Shown here: positions 11,901 through 26,500 of the stretch, piece by piece | How positions within the stretch are numbered: position 1 is the stretch's first letter | How the letters are laid out: every line of letters starts with the position of its first letter | Source: Mesocentrotus franciscanus | Lineage: Eukaryota; Echinodermata; Echinoidea; Camarodonta; Strongylocentrotidae | Assembly: GCA_037976565.1 (NCBI GenBank) | Contig: CP137680.1 | Location: forward strand, 12,387,804 to 12,451,803 | Reading direction: 5' to 3' | Length of the DNA stretch: 64,000 nucleotides | Notes under the pieces: generated by a model | Told to the model about the DNA's origin: nothing | What the model saw: only the letters and a program-made list of their open reading frames with translations | Databases searched by the model: none | Translations under genes and position numbers: made by a program

Positions 11901-14900
11901 TATGCAGTCAAAGAGTAAGTCTCTTCAAAAATCATGGGGCTCATACTTAAAGGTATAGACCAGTTCTGGTCATGCGATTGCATTGTGAAAGAAACATTGT
12001 GGAATCGATCAGAAAAGGTTGATGTTCTAGCATATAAGTATTGGTGTGTACTGCAAAGTTCTGGAATAATCAAAATGATAAGAAATTTGGCCCAATCTTG
12101 GTAAAGTTACAAGCACTGTACACAGAAAGATGTATATGGGACTACCCTATATCTGTCCAGTCTGGATAGATATGATAATTTACCAAATATATCAATTAAT
12201 AGGCAGTTTCCCGGCAAAATTTGTATCATCATGTATTAGTAAAAACATATTCTTTCACATGATTGGTACTAAGAGCTTCCATTTCATTTTTTGAGAGGGG
12301 GGCGTTTCCAAAACTGGTCTATACCTTCAAATTTTTTTTTCTCATTTTGCAAGTGTCATTTTCATTTTGTGTCGTGCAGTCTGCCCTAACACATGATAGT
12401 ATGATTAAATATGTATATATTGTTCCATTTGTTTATTTATTTGTGTTTATTCAATAACTTACTTATTATTTACATAGTAAGTAGGTGTCATGGTATACCC
12501 GGTAGTGTTTCATTTACCTGTCTCTCAATCAAGGAATGAGGGTTTGAATCAAAGCCCGGCACTAACATCTTTTGGCAGGGCATTAATCCACATTTGCCAC
12601 TCTCCACCAAGGTGTAAACAGGTACCTGGCAATTGCTGGGGTAATAATAATTGCAGGGCCCTATAGAAGCATTGAAGCTGATGAGGCTTCCCTGGGTAAA
12701 CAAATTATTATTATTATTTTATATATTGATTGATTGATTTATTTGTTTGTTTATTTCTTTGTTTTGTTTTATTTATTTTTCCATTTATATACCTATCTAT
12801 CTACTTACATTCATATTACTATTTATATTACTATTTATTCATTTAATCATTCGTTCATTTATGTACTTGAAATGAAATCATTTAGTTTAAGTTTAAGAGA
12901 CTAAGTGGATGAATAATTTATACATGATTGGACCTAACCTAACCCATGAGATAGAAGACATCCCTAGAGTCGTGATAGAAAGAGTGAGTGAGGTAAGGTG
13001 CATTATGTATAAATTATACATCCACTTGTATAATTTTTTTTTATGACTGGAAAAAAGGAACTTTAATTTAAACTAAATGATTTCATTTCAAGTACAAATT
13101 AACATCCATCATCCTCAGATAGTTTGATTTCTGCTGTCACATAATGATGACATTGATGATCACGATTGTTTTTCTTTTGTGTGTGTGTGCGTGTGTATGT
13201 GTGTATAGTCTACTGGAGAGAGCTAGATAGAGTGAGAAGATTGTCCACACTTCTTGTAGTTGCACTGTAATTTGTATGAACAGTGATTCACAGAGACGCA
13301 AGAAGTCAGAATGCAAGACCTTCTTCTAAATGTGGTAACCGTTGACAACACTCTGCAACACGAGATGTTGTTGGCCACATCCTCGATGGTTGTCAACTTG
13401 TCACAACCGGGTTGTTGCTCCAATTACCCGTAGTTTCTTCTTTTTCTTCTACTTCGAAACAGATCTGATTCTGTCACTCCAGCATACTACCCCGTTCTTT
13501 GTCAATTGATTCGCTGGTAGGAATCCGGTTTCCGTAAATCCCCCTTGCCCGGTAGGTTTCTACTCCAGGAGGAGTGCTTGAAGGAAGAGGCCTAATTGTG
13601 TCATCACATTACCCTTATTTTCTTATAAAGGGGGATTTAATGACAGTATGTGTATGTTAATGTGGGCTCATCTCATCATTCCCTTTCTTTCATTTGGATT
13701 TAAACCAAATAGGCCAATCTTTTTGTGATTCAAAGAGATTGTAACTCGGTAATGATCTTCAATCAAAGACTCTCTTTTTCTCCCTTTTTTTTCATTTGGC
13801 CAGGAATTCCAATATCACTAGATGATGCCTATCTTATAAAACAGTAATTGCTTTTCAAATGTGATTAATGTCCGAAGGTTTATTTCATTCAGGTTTTGAA
13901 GGGAGAATCATTTTTCCATGTTATTACTTCCAGGGGCTCTTTGGGTCTTCTGTAGAGCATAAATATTGCTTTTTCTCACTGTATGTTTTCAGATTTGTTG
14001 CTGATCATCGTATTATCTTCAGTAGATATGAATATACTTTGTGAAAAAGTCTTGCTATTTTATTAGATATATTCAGTCAATATTAATAATACTTTGTATC
14101 CTGTTAGAATCCAACACAGTGTATATAAAGAAGGGTTAGCATTTTTTTTAGTTTAAATCACAAATTTAGACTAGCAATTGAAATTGATTCCATTTTCTAA
14201 AAATTCACTTTTTTTTCCCCTCTTTTTTCTAAACCTTATTTAATCACAGTGCAGGATGTTAGAAATGAGAGCTAAGAACAAACTTCCAAAAGTCATTACA
14301 CAAACATACCCTTGATATCAAGATCAATAACACCAATGCCATCTGCCTCACTTTGCTTATGAGTATTTTCAGGAAAGAATCTGTCATGAGACAGGTGCAA
14401 TGAAATCATAGCTATTATTGATATTCTACTGGTATTATTAAGTGAAAATATTATGCAGAAGATGGCCTCTTCCTGTCTCAGCATTTCAATGCTACTAAAT
14501 CCGTTTAGAGAAGGTTGTTGAGGAGCTCATCATTTTGGGGGAACACTTAAAACAACAAACCTAAGTCGAGTCTTATTTTGCATAAAGGTGGCAGAAGAAA
14601 ATATTGGGGGCCTCTGTGAGACCCAGTTTACATTGTACTGGTATATTTTTCAGGAACTGGAGTGAAATTTAGACCCCGTTCTCACTCACTTTGAAAGTGG
14701 TCTTAGTTAGACCGCTCCAGAGGAACGGGTCTTGAGGAACGGTTTGCGAGGGTTCACACTCCGAGCAGTTTTTTATGGCTCAAACCGCTCCACGAGTCAA
14801 AGTGGTCTTGTTGCTATGGCAGCTCAGGTCAGCGGGTAAATTTTTCGCGGAATACTAAGCGTATACCGTACTACATGTTTCGCGCGGAACGTCACTAGCT

Positions 14901-16390
14901 CACTTCCGTTCAAAGTACGCTTCCGTTCACACTCGCACGTTAGAGCGCTCCAAACCGCTCTTAATAAGACCCGTTCCTCAAGACCACCTCCCGAGGTGGT
15001 CTTCTGGAGTGGTCCAGAAGTCCACTTCCTGGACCACTTTGACCGTTCTCACTCACCTAAGAACCGCTCCTGAGGAACGGGTCTTAGTTAGACCGCTCCA
15101 ACAAAGTGAATGAGAACGGGGTAGTCTTTGTGTACTGTACCTCGTTTTTAACTGTAGAGCACCGCTAAATTTAAAATCAACTCTATGGCTCGTATTCTAC
15201 TAAAATTTAAACCCCATGCTGGGTTCAGGATACTGTTCAAAATTGGGTCTAACAAACAGGGCTAGTCTAAGGTCTAAGTTTTTCTTTTGTTAAACATGAC
15301 TTTATAGCCGGGGGCGGGTCTAACTGAATAAGGTATATATGCCCAAATGAAGGTGCATCTAGTTACTAATTTTGTTCATATCCAGGAAAGTTTACAATTT
15401 CAGGGGCTCAGATTTTACCTCTGGCATTTGAAATTTGATAGGGGACCAGATTTCAAAGCACTCAGCTTATCTATTGAAATCTACATGTACAATGTATGGC
15501 ACTTAAAGGCAATTTAGGAGGGATGTGTGAGAAACAAAATGTAGCTGCCTGGCATTAACTATCACAATTCACTTCCCAGTCGGGATGGGGGAATAAGCTA
15601 TTGTGGTTAAACATGTACTGTTAGCGGTTGATTGCCCCGCTAAACTCCCTTGTCCCCAGACGCCCTCAGAAATAGAGTTAAATGGTGGATGCAACAAACG
15701 TCTTGAAATTTTATCGCTGTGCCCTGTTGCTCTCAACCGGGAAGAAAAGGCTTCCTCTGTGTCTCTGTGGAGCTTTAAGAGAGTAGCTCCCATAAGAGCA
15801 TTTAACAATCTGTGTGTGTGTGTGTCACTCTCTCTCTTTTTTTTCCTTCTCTTTTTCTCTCTCTATCTCCCTCAGTCTCTCTCTTTCTATCTCTCTCTCT
15901 TTACTTTTCTCATGATATGTGTCTTGTGATTTCCGTTTCACCATTTCTTCTAAGAGCCCCAAAAATTTGTTGACATGGATTGATTTTAACCACATACTTT
16001 TACTCATTATATAAAGTAAACATTGATAAATGTCTGACTGGTGATATTTTTGGAGACGAACAGTCGCTCCCACCCCATTTTTCTTAAAGTGATGTAACTA
16101 GACAAACAGGAACTTAAAGAGAAATAAAAAGGAAGTATTTTCTTACTCGTTAATGACGCAATTCAGATGTGGAGAAGAGAAAGATTAGTGTATGTGGTTA
16201 TTAAAGAACATTGCCCTTTAAAAGTTACATGCCTTTTTCTCCTGTGAAAGGGGATATATGGATTATCTAAAAGATGTTTATGTGATATCAAATTTCTCAT
16301 GAGCATAACCATCCCCCTTTTTGAAAACATAGAGTAATCTTCTCTCTTTCTGCCTCTGTCAGTTTCCTCTCCTTGTTCAACTTTCCCCCC

Positions 16391-16421
<31 letters not shown>

Positions 16422-17809
16422 TCTTTCTCTCTCTCTCTCTCTCTTTCTCTTTCTTTCTCTCTCTCTTTACATTTTTGCCTCGAAATTGCTCATCAGCTCA
16501 TGTATTTAGAGCTAGTCAATATGGCAACCTGATCGTTTGCATGGTCAGAATACTTGTAAGCCGTGCTGTGGTCAGTACTTGACGTATTGACCCAATCACT
16601 TTAGACGTAACACAAGCCTTTATTATGCATTCATTAGGGAGGGTGGAAAGAGAGCGGTCAGTGCAGCCTATAACAGGCTACAAAGAACTCTCAAAAAAAA
16701 AGAAGAAGAGGGGAACGTGTCAAAGAGAGATAGAGTGAGGACAAATGAAAGATAGAGAGGGGGAGAAAGATTCAACATTCAAGTTTTATTGGCCATATTC
16801 TACATAGAAATTTGTTTTCCATTGGTTTTACATACAATATAAACATAGACAAAATATTGTATCTAGTATCAAGAGGAAGAGAGGGTAAGAATGGGAGAGA
16901 GAATGAGATGCACAGAGATTATAGATAGAGAGAACTAATATAAGATCAGGCATATAAGTGAAAAACAGCACTACACAATTCTTGTATGCCTAAGTATATA
17001 AAAAGTGGGTCAGGTAAACAAAAATCAAACTGGACATTCGTTGGGATTTCAATGCTCCACCATCACTTCCCAGAATGAATAAAATTTACAAACATTTGAG
17101 ATGCACAAGCATTTTGGGGTGTTTCATACTCAACAAAGAATTTAGCCCCCACCCCAATACACACTTCATTTTATTTCTCTTTATCTGAATCAATATTTTG
17201 ATTGGATCGACAATCAAGGGTAATAACTTTAAAACCAGGTAGCTATTTGACTGAAAAATCTTATTTTTTTAAATCCTCAAAACCGAGGTCAAAGACTTAA
17301 TGAAAACACAGTAAACCGGTCAAGAATGCATGGCTCGTGTAGAATCTAATTTGGTCCTTAGAAGTAATCAAGCTTTCTGCTTCGCTGCACTAATTGCAAC
17401 ATTTGTGACCTGAAAGACTATGCCTACATAGCATTTCTTTTGGCAACATTGCAGTATTTATTTTGGGTCACAGTCCCAGAAACTTTCGCAAAGTAAGCAT
17501 GAATAAGGAGCAAGCAAAATATACCTCGGTAGTTTCACTGGTTTTCATATTTTCCACTACATGTATCTCATTTTTGTGATAATCCTTGAAGTTATTCCTA
17601 AGCCTAATCAGCATGATATAATTGATGATGGCAGAGCCACAATGTAAATAAACATGTATTTGTCTCATTTTTAAAATTCTTTAGTGATAAGTATGTCTAA
17701 CAGATTTTGTTCTTCTTCCTTTCATTCTCTTCCTTCTTTTAATCTCTCTCAATCCCTCTTAACCGTGCTTTCAATAATTTAACCCCTCCATCCCTCTCTC
17801 CTGCTCTCC

Positions 17810-17848
<39 letters not shown>

Positions 17849-20800
17849 CTCTCTTTCTCTCTTTCTTTCTCTTATTCTCTCTTTCATTCATTGACTGAAC
17901 ATATATGTTCCAAATTGTCAAATGACGCACACATGATATTGTATTATCCATGAACATGTCAAGAAAAGGACACGTATTGTCTGATAAGGAAGAAAGATAT
18001 TACTGAAACAAGAAGGCATTATTTCCCTGATACAAACAAGATAATAAAAACTGAGAATCAAAAGATTTTGTCATCATAAAACTCTTGTGTTCAATATTGT
18101 ACTCTTTATCGTCAATATATAAAGGAGAGGATATATCTGTTATTGTGTGAAAATAAAAAAGGTGTGAGAGAATCAAGATCGATTGGTTCCCACTATATTC
18201 CTTCACCAACTGCATTGTGGATACTGTACACATATCAAGCAAGATAACAAAAACTGAAATTCTGTATTAATCTGATCTTCAATACTATGCTATTTATAGT
18301 GAGCATTTAAATAAAAGAATACAGTATATATTTTTATTGTAAGAAAATGAAGGAAGATATTGTATAGAGATTTATTGTTTCCCTGCTATTTCACTAAAGG
18401 CATTGTGTATTTTAAAGCTGTATGTTTCATTTGAAACATGATTACAAAAGTAAGAATCAATATTTACTCATCTGCAAACTTTACTATTAACTGTACCACA
18501 AGTTTAAAAACATGTTTCATGAAGAAGATTTTTGAGATGTAGACAAACCTTGATTAGTATGATTATTTGTTTCATTTTTTGCTTTGAATGATTAAAGATA
18601 GTTTTCCAGGGTACTTAACATTCATGAAAATGTTTGAATAATAATGAAAAAACTATTTTGTCACAAAAGTAGGATAAAATATCAAAACCTGGATGGTATC
18701 ATCTTTAAGAATTTTATGTTCAAGAGTATTCTGGAATTCATTTTGAATTTCAAGAATAAAGAAGAAAAACTTTGGTTAAAAACATGAGACACGATAAAGA
18801 CATATGGGTTGTATATCATAGAAGGTTGAGTTCTGGGAAGAGGTGACAAATAATTTGTGAGCGTCATAGAACATCAGATAAAAAATGTTCCCTGAAAAGC
18901 ATGGCTCTTCAAATGCCTTAATATTCTAAATATGACATGTAACAGCATAAAAATCAGGATGGATTTTTATGCCACATGTTCATGTAGTCCCATATACATA
19001 TTTCTGTGTACAGTGCTTGTAACTTTACCAAGACTGGGCCAAATTTCTTATATTATTATTTGATGATTCCAGAACCTTGCAGTACACACCAATACTTATA
19101 TGCTAGGTGATCAACCTTTTCTGATCGATTCCACACCGTTTCTTTCATAATGCAATCGCATGACAACAGCTACTGACCGTGGGAAGATATTCATTCCACT
19201 TGATTTAATGTGAAACTGCAGTAGATTTGGAGGATTCCATTCTCTTGAATAATTGGAGATTGCAACTTGAGAGTCATCCAGTCCGAGCCTGAGTAGAATT
19301 GCATGAAGTTTCCGAATGTGTTATTGATGTATTGCATTATATAGCAGATCATTTCAAAAGGGCCCTTCTGGTAAGCATGCTTAATTATTGCTCAAAATTT
19401 TGAAACCCCTTAAAGTGAGATGCAGAGTATTAAATGTGGATGCGTACGGAGGGCCAAAGCTACAGCTAACCCACCCCTTTGAGAAGATAAACAAGAAAAG
19501 GGACCTAATTATTTTGGGGGGATGTGACCTCCCTGTAAGGGCTTTTAGAGGTTTTCAGGCCTTAGGAATGATGGGAACAAAATATTGGTTTTTAAAGAAA
19601 TATTCACTCTTTTCTCCAACCCCCCAACCGCTTTCCTTCCACCGAGAGAGCCTTAGGGGGCCTTTGGGATTCCCAAGTTCATGATTATTTCTTTAACGCA
19701 AAAATATTATTTGAGAAAAAAAATCACACCCGAGACCGATCCTGTATCTGCCAACTTTGGATGCAGTGACTTGGTATTCATGGACTTTGAGAGGATATAT
19801 GCATTGCATTTTGAATTACGTTTAAATTCATAAATATTTCACTCATTCATATTTCCTATTTTGGGAAGATCCCGATATGTCTTTCATTGTGTTGAATAGG
19901 TATGAGTGAGGATATGATGCCCTGTGTTCAGTCACAGTTGTAGAGTCATCAATCATTTCATGTGTGACACACAGAGTTGGGGAGATTGAATCTCTATTTC
20001 TCTATTTTTCTTTGAAAGCTTGCGTATTGCTTCATCTCTTCCTGTCTCCTGATCTCTTGTCTGTTACAATATATGTGTCTTCATTCCATGCCTCTATTTG
20101 TATCTCACTCTTTCACTCTCTCCCTCCCTCCCTCTCACCCTCCCTCCCTCCCTCCCTCCCTCCCTCCCTCCCTCCTTCCCTCCTCCATCCTGTCTTCCTC
20201 TTCCACTCTATCTCTGTATTCTAGGGATTGAATGTCGTCTGTCGAGAACCAGATAGATGCTAGTTCTATGGTAAATCTCTTTTTTTTGGCAAACATTTAA
20301 TTTCATTTATTTATTTCCACGTCAAGATAAAAAAACAATATTGTGTAATCTTCAAAATAAGAACAAATATAATGTGATATCTGAAGCAGGAGGATCTTGA
20401 AAAGCACATAAATGGCTTGTTAAAAATGGTTCCCACAAACAGTATACATATCTACTATAGGTGCATATAGGCAGTTAATGTGGTGCAAGTAATAAGGAAA
20501 TGAAAGCGTTTCAAATACGAGCAATAAGAGTGAATACATTATTACCCAAAATAGGGAGAGAAACACTTGAAGATATTCAAGCCAAAGATATATATGGTAA
20601 ATGTAGCCAACTGAAAACATCTTGTGCCCAGCAGGAGGGTTCAATCGAGTGCATAGACAACAAAAATTTCAAAAAGCAACAACAACAAATTAATGAAAAA
20701 TTATAAATTTAAGTGCTTTCCAAAGTTATAACCTTTCTTAGACTACATCCACTCTAAAAATTCAAGTCCAAATATCATCTAAATTGTTAACGGTATGATT

Positions 20801-23561
20801 ACTTCAGCAAGCAAGAGTAAACAGTTGCTCTCAAGAGACGAACGTTTCTATTTTATTGGTATCAACCAGCTCGGGACAGATGCTCCAGATTATTGATCCC
20901 GTCATATAATTCCTAGAAATTGATTTTTTACCATAAATGAGATGTTAAGGAAAAACAGAGGCGCAAAACCAGAGGGGGCTCATGAAGGTAGTCACCATGA
21001 GATTATGGAAATAAAATTCAATAACTGCGTGAAAAATAACACTTCTATATTCGCAGCGTGGAATCCACAAGGACTCTTCAATGTTCCCTCTGGGGGGTGT
21101 TTCATAAAGTTGTTCGTAAAGTTACGCATGACTTTACGAACGACTTGAATATGAAGTGCCAGATAGGATGCCCAAAGTTTTTCCTGATGTTTTAACAAAG
21201 TGTGACTATATTTCCAATAACCTCAATTAAATTATGGCAAAAAATATACTTTGCATTAAAAATGTTTGTTATAATAAGAATGTTAATCTACATCTGCACA
21301 GTTCAACTTTAGTTGATGCAGTTAAAAATGATCGAGCATCCAATTTGGCTTTTCATATATAAGTCATTCGTAAAGTCATGCGTAACTTTACGAACAGCTT
21401 TATGAAACACCCCCCAGGTAATATAAAGCTGACTTGATTAAATGCTATATGCCTACATGCTGATACAACTTTACATATATCTATATTTTCTTCATGATGG
21501 TGTTTACTTCTTTGTGTGTATGTCTGTGTGTGCGTGTGTGCTGATTTAATCCTGGATTGATGGAGGATACCTCCATCATATTTATTTTTATTTTTATTTC
21601 CTGTTTTGCACACTGTTTCCATTCATCTCAACCAAAGTTGATGTATTATATTGACTGGCCTCTCAAAAGTTTTATTATCCCCTCGAGTATGTAGGTCAAA
21701 GGTCGTAGCTCATTAAATATGCAAATCTGGTTTCTGATCGATAACTTCAGTAATGTTTGACGGATTTTAATGAAATTTGATATGAAGGTACATGGTATCA
21801 AAACACAGCCTAAGTTTGATTTCGGAGTATGTAGGTCAGAGGTGAAAGGTCATAGCTCATTAAATATGCAAAAACACCTAATTATATATGTGAAAATGTG
21901 GTTAATTTCCTTGCCTAGTAATATAATAGTATAGTCTAATGGAGGTAATTTGTTCTGACGTATATAGGCCAGTTGTACCCTGCGAGAGGATGCTACGCTT
22001 TGCATTGACTTTTCTAGTTATCATATATATTTCATATGATGATTTGCACATCATTTTCTTTCATTTAAATCAGAAGCATGATACAGATATTGACTGCCTA
22101 GAGGGGCAATATAACATTTGAGATCCTTGAGGGAGTGATATTTTTGTCGAGGGACATTATATTTTTCCAAAGCGCGTAGCGCTGAGGAAAAATATAGTAT
22201 TCCGAGACAAAAATATAACTCCCCAAGGGGAATGAAATGTGATATTGTTCCCGAAGGCAAAAGTCAATATCTGCTATATTATGATGACCTATATTCGATA
22301 CAAAACAAGATGCAGTCTCATAATCATTCATATGTGTGCAATTTTACCGGCACGAGAGCTGCAGTACTTGGGCCTGGTCCTGGTCCTGGTCCTGGACTAG
22401 TATGACTAATAGCGGGATGAATGCTAGCAGAAGTGAATGGTACTGTAGGCCATTTACAATGTCAAAACCGAAAGCACTCACAGTTTTAAAATGTCTCTGC
22501 AATCCACATCGCAGTGTTATCATGGACTGTTATCAAGATCATGGACGTAATACTGTTCAATTCACAAACCTCTGCATAAAAATTATCGAAGACTGAAACT
22601 TACTCAGTTCAGTTAGTTGCTATAATTGTTTCTACAATTGTAAATCCTTTGTGTTCACTGTAGTGTAAGCTTTCAGCACATTCTCAGCTACTTTGATGAC
22701 TTTCTCAGTAGAACGAGAATCTTTTTAATCAATTAATTTAGTCCAATTCTTCCTCACCAAGCGAAGCGAAAACAAATTTGTTGCAATTTCATATTTCGCG
22801 CTGCATGCAATAAATGCGTGTATTGTGTGCCAAGCGGCAGTGTACGTGTGTAGTGCATTGAACTTGTAGTGTGTGCTTGAGGTATGACGTAATTTACGTC
22901 ATGTTGGAAAATATAACGCTTCTCATCCATGTAGCGATGATCATGTGACAGCATTTTGACCAATCACACATCAGTATCTATATAGAAAATTTAATATTGC
23001 ATTATATTGACCTCTTGACAGTGTTCCCATTTATATTTTGCGATGCTTTGCTCTGTATGTTTTTTTTCTACTTTTATCCATCTACAATGTACTTGTGAAA
23101 CGATGGAGCTCCTTGGTAAAACTAACCATAAGATTTTTAGTCTATTTTTTTTTTATTACCATTGAAATCTTACTGTCTGATGTTAGTTACTTGGTATTCC
23201 CATCCTGATGTTGTCGGGAAATGATCAGCTCTTGAAAAGGAGTCTGTCTGTCATTTTGTATACCATAGTGGAATCCAAGACTTGATGGTTTTTAATCCAA
23301 ATTCTGGCATTTCTATGTGTATAATAGCAATAATTCAGACAGGTGTGAAATTTCATCATAGCTAGACATCTTCAACATGAATTTGTATCTATCTCTCTCT
23401 CTCTCTCTACATACGTATCTATCTATCTCTCTCCCACCCTCTGTCCCAATTCTGTCTCCTCTCTTTTTCATAATCTTTTTTTTAAACCCTCCTCTCCCTC
23501 CTTTCACATACTTTCTCTTTTACTTTTTTCTCCCTCCTTTTCATCTTCCCCCTTCCTTTTT

Positions 23562-23598
<37 letters not shown>

Positions 23599-26500
23599 TT
23601 AACCCTTTTTCCTTCAAATGAATGTGATTTTAAGTGGGTATGTGTTTGAAATCTGCATACACATTTGTTCACTTTCTTTTATTTTTCATCCAATTTGCTG
23701 ACTTTATATTCTCTTGGCTTACTCTTCGCCATATGTTCATCTTAAATCTCTCTATAATGTCATTTGTTAGGAGGCAGAAGGGTGCATACTCTGTGTAAAA
23801 TTATATGATTTAACGCTCTTCTGGCTCGAAACAGTAGATATGTTCTTTTGTGTCAAGGAACGTGAACTCTCATTTCCTCTTTCTCCCCTTCCTTCCGTAT
23901 CACATTATCCTAACTCTATAAACAAAACTTCAGTTATTCCATACAAACTCATTAGAACCCATCTGCCTAACTCTACCACTTTACCAAAATGAATGTTCTG
24001 TGATTGCAGATTTTGCCTAACTCTACCCAAGCCATCCATCTACCGACGGGAGGAAGGTGTACGGGGATGGTCTCAGCCCGTTTCACTCTCTCCATCCTCC
24101 TCATCGCCAACGTCGGTCTTCTCATCGTTGATCGTATCCTCTTCAAATAGCATCTGTTAAGAGCAAGAAGGTCATTGATCCTATGTATATGATATGTGTT
24201 AACACCCCTTCTGGCTCTCATCATAAGACAATATCATCAATGCCTGAATATTTGTTATTGCAGTAGTTAATGTTACTCTTATACATCTTATTTTCTGCTT
24301 ATGGAAATGACAAGAGGGAATTTGAATATTCAGTCAGGGTTACAGGCATGTTGTAAGCGTCTCTTGAGAGCAATTGATCCTATGTAAAAGAGATCAATTG
24401 GTCCTATGTAAAACAATATATGTGTTAACACCCTTTCAGGCTCTAAGCAAACAATATCATCAATGCCTGAATATTTGTTATTGAAGTGGTTAATGTTACT
24501 CTTATACATCTTATTTTCTGCTTATGGAAATGACAAGAGGGAATTTGAATATTCAGTCAGAGTTAAGACACGTTGTAAGCCTCTGTTGAGAGCAATTGGT
24601 CCTATGTAAAAGAGATCAATTGGTCCTATGTAAAACAATATGTGTTAACACCCTTTCTGGCTCTTAGCATACAATATCACTGATGCCTAAATATTTGTTA
24701 TTGAAGTGGTTAATGTTACTCTTATACAGCTTATTTTCTGCTTATGGAAATGACAAGAGGGAATTTGAATATTCAGTCAGAGTTGCAGGCACGTTGTAGG
24801 CATCTGTTGAGAGCTATTGGTCCTATGTAAAATAATATGTGTTAACGCCCTTCTGGCTCTCTGCAGACAATATATCATCAATGCCTAAATATTTGTTATT
24901 GAGGTGATTAATGTTGCTCTTATACATCTTGTTTTCTGCTTATGGAAATGACAAGAGGGAATTATATTATTCAGTCAGAGTTGTAGGCATGTCACCTATA
25001 TGCTTGTTGACAAGTAATTTTGCTTAAGTCATGATATGAATTACTTGTTTAAGGCAATGTACAGTAGGTACAAGTGTCGAAACAGGGTGACCGTGAAACG
25101 TTTGTGGATGAAGAGAAAATTAAATCAATAATAGTTTGAATTTTGGCTTGGAGGTGAAGAATTCCAGGTTAACAAATGGTAATTTGTAATAACACTGCCA
25201 GATAATATAACTTATTCACATATGATGTGCTTATTAACTTCATTTTAAACAAATTTCGCACCTATATTGAGTTGTTGATTTCTGTTTATTAACTAAGATC
25301 AAAGGAGTCCGGCATGTGCCTGTAATGGACTTACTAATACTGCTTTAAAAATGTCTGATATACATTTTTAGCAAGCAAAAATGAAATTGGTTGAATAAAT
25401 CAGAAATCTATTCGTAAACTGCTTGAAAAAAAAAGGTGTGGAGTTACAGTAGTAATATCATCTGCTTCTTCAGGAATATATATTTTTTTAATTCTTATAT
25501 TTCATCTCGTTCTCATTTGTCTTCTTACTGTCCAAAACTGTAAAAAAAGTTAGCTATATATACCTTTAAGGATATAAAAGATATTATTTTTATAACTGAA
25601 GACAAGTCACAGATTTGACTATTGACAAATTTGTCTCTTCTTTTGAGGTGGGGGTATATGCATGTGTAAAGATGTGTACACTGAGTGGTTAAGATTTCCT
25701 TGACCCGTTCTTCATTTCTCAGACATTCATTTTCAGTACAATGGCTTTCTCTTTGGGTTAATGCTGTTATCCATCACAAGAATATGTCAGGTACGTCGCT
25801 CTTTCAATTTGTTCCAATCATTGTATTAACCCAAATCTTTGGCAGCTTGACACAGATGAGGAAACAGATAAGATTGCCCCTGAATGACCTAAAGCCCTTT
25901 CTTGGGTGCTCGATGATGACGAGAGAGTAAGTGTTACGATTCATTGACAATATAAATCAGTGCTTGAAACTGCAGTGATAATTTTTTCTGCAGTTTTAGT
26001 CATGTACTTGAATTGTTAAAAATCTCACGGAGGTATTTTCAAATTTATTCATTTGTATTTTGAAGTGAGAAGAGGATATATAGCAGTCTATGGGTTTTTA
26101 ATGTGTAATGTTTTTTCTTTTTATAAATCTATTTTTTTCGGGGGGGGGGGGTCATATCCTCTAAATCCTCTAAAATATGATTTCAACTGTTCATTTAAGA
26201 ACATTATTTTTGTATGATAAACGGGATGTTAAAATGAGGTATAGCTGATAACGATTGCCTTTTTCTTGACAGTCTCCACGAGAAGCAAAAAATTGCTGAG
26301 GTATATTCTCTACCCTACCTGTACTTTCATGACAGTGAATACCGGTAATGAAGATTTTTATTTAACATGAATATCTAGATCAATTTAAAAATATTAACAC
26401 CTTTATTTTCCCATGTACCGGTACATGTTTTCATTTTGCCAAAGAAAAGTAGAATTGAACTTGCTGAACAAGAAAACAAGTGGGTATTTATATCTCTCAT

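Larger units (their letters stand above)
11915..24009 (+). other. ALG8: ALG8 intron 3 (12 kb)
   Basis: Holds a TTAA MITE (11947-12330), a SINE (12484-12720), an inverted-repeat element (12862-13096), copy 2 of the 450-bp element (14672-15122), a relic MITE copy (18820-19166), a foldback (21087-21419), a direct repeat (21683-21880), a hairpin (22131-22216) and CT or CCCT tracts at 15829-15902, 16389-16470, 17813-17880, 20114-20180, 23391-23410 and 23566-23593. GA-rich sequence at 16690-16930 is the main exception to the CT orientation. I searched for a 3n+1-base exon here and found none with good sites. Confidence 0.7.

Noticed and set aside
24058..24133. Alternative in-phase acceptor inside ALG8 exon 4 (GGAAG before 24058)
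   Set aside because: It restores phase, but the sequence before it (CCGACGGGAGGAAG) is a very poor pyrimidine tract, whereas GTGATTGCAG at 24009 is good. Kept only as a minor possibility.
24150..25000. Regularly spaced repeats resembling a CRISPR array
   Set aside because: Units are 200-223 bases, nearly wholly repeated with no unique spacers, and in a eukaryotic intron. A tandem satellite-like array.
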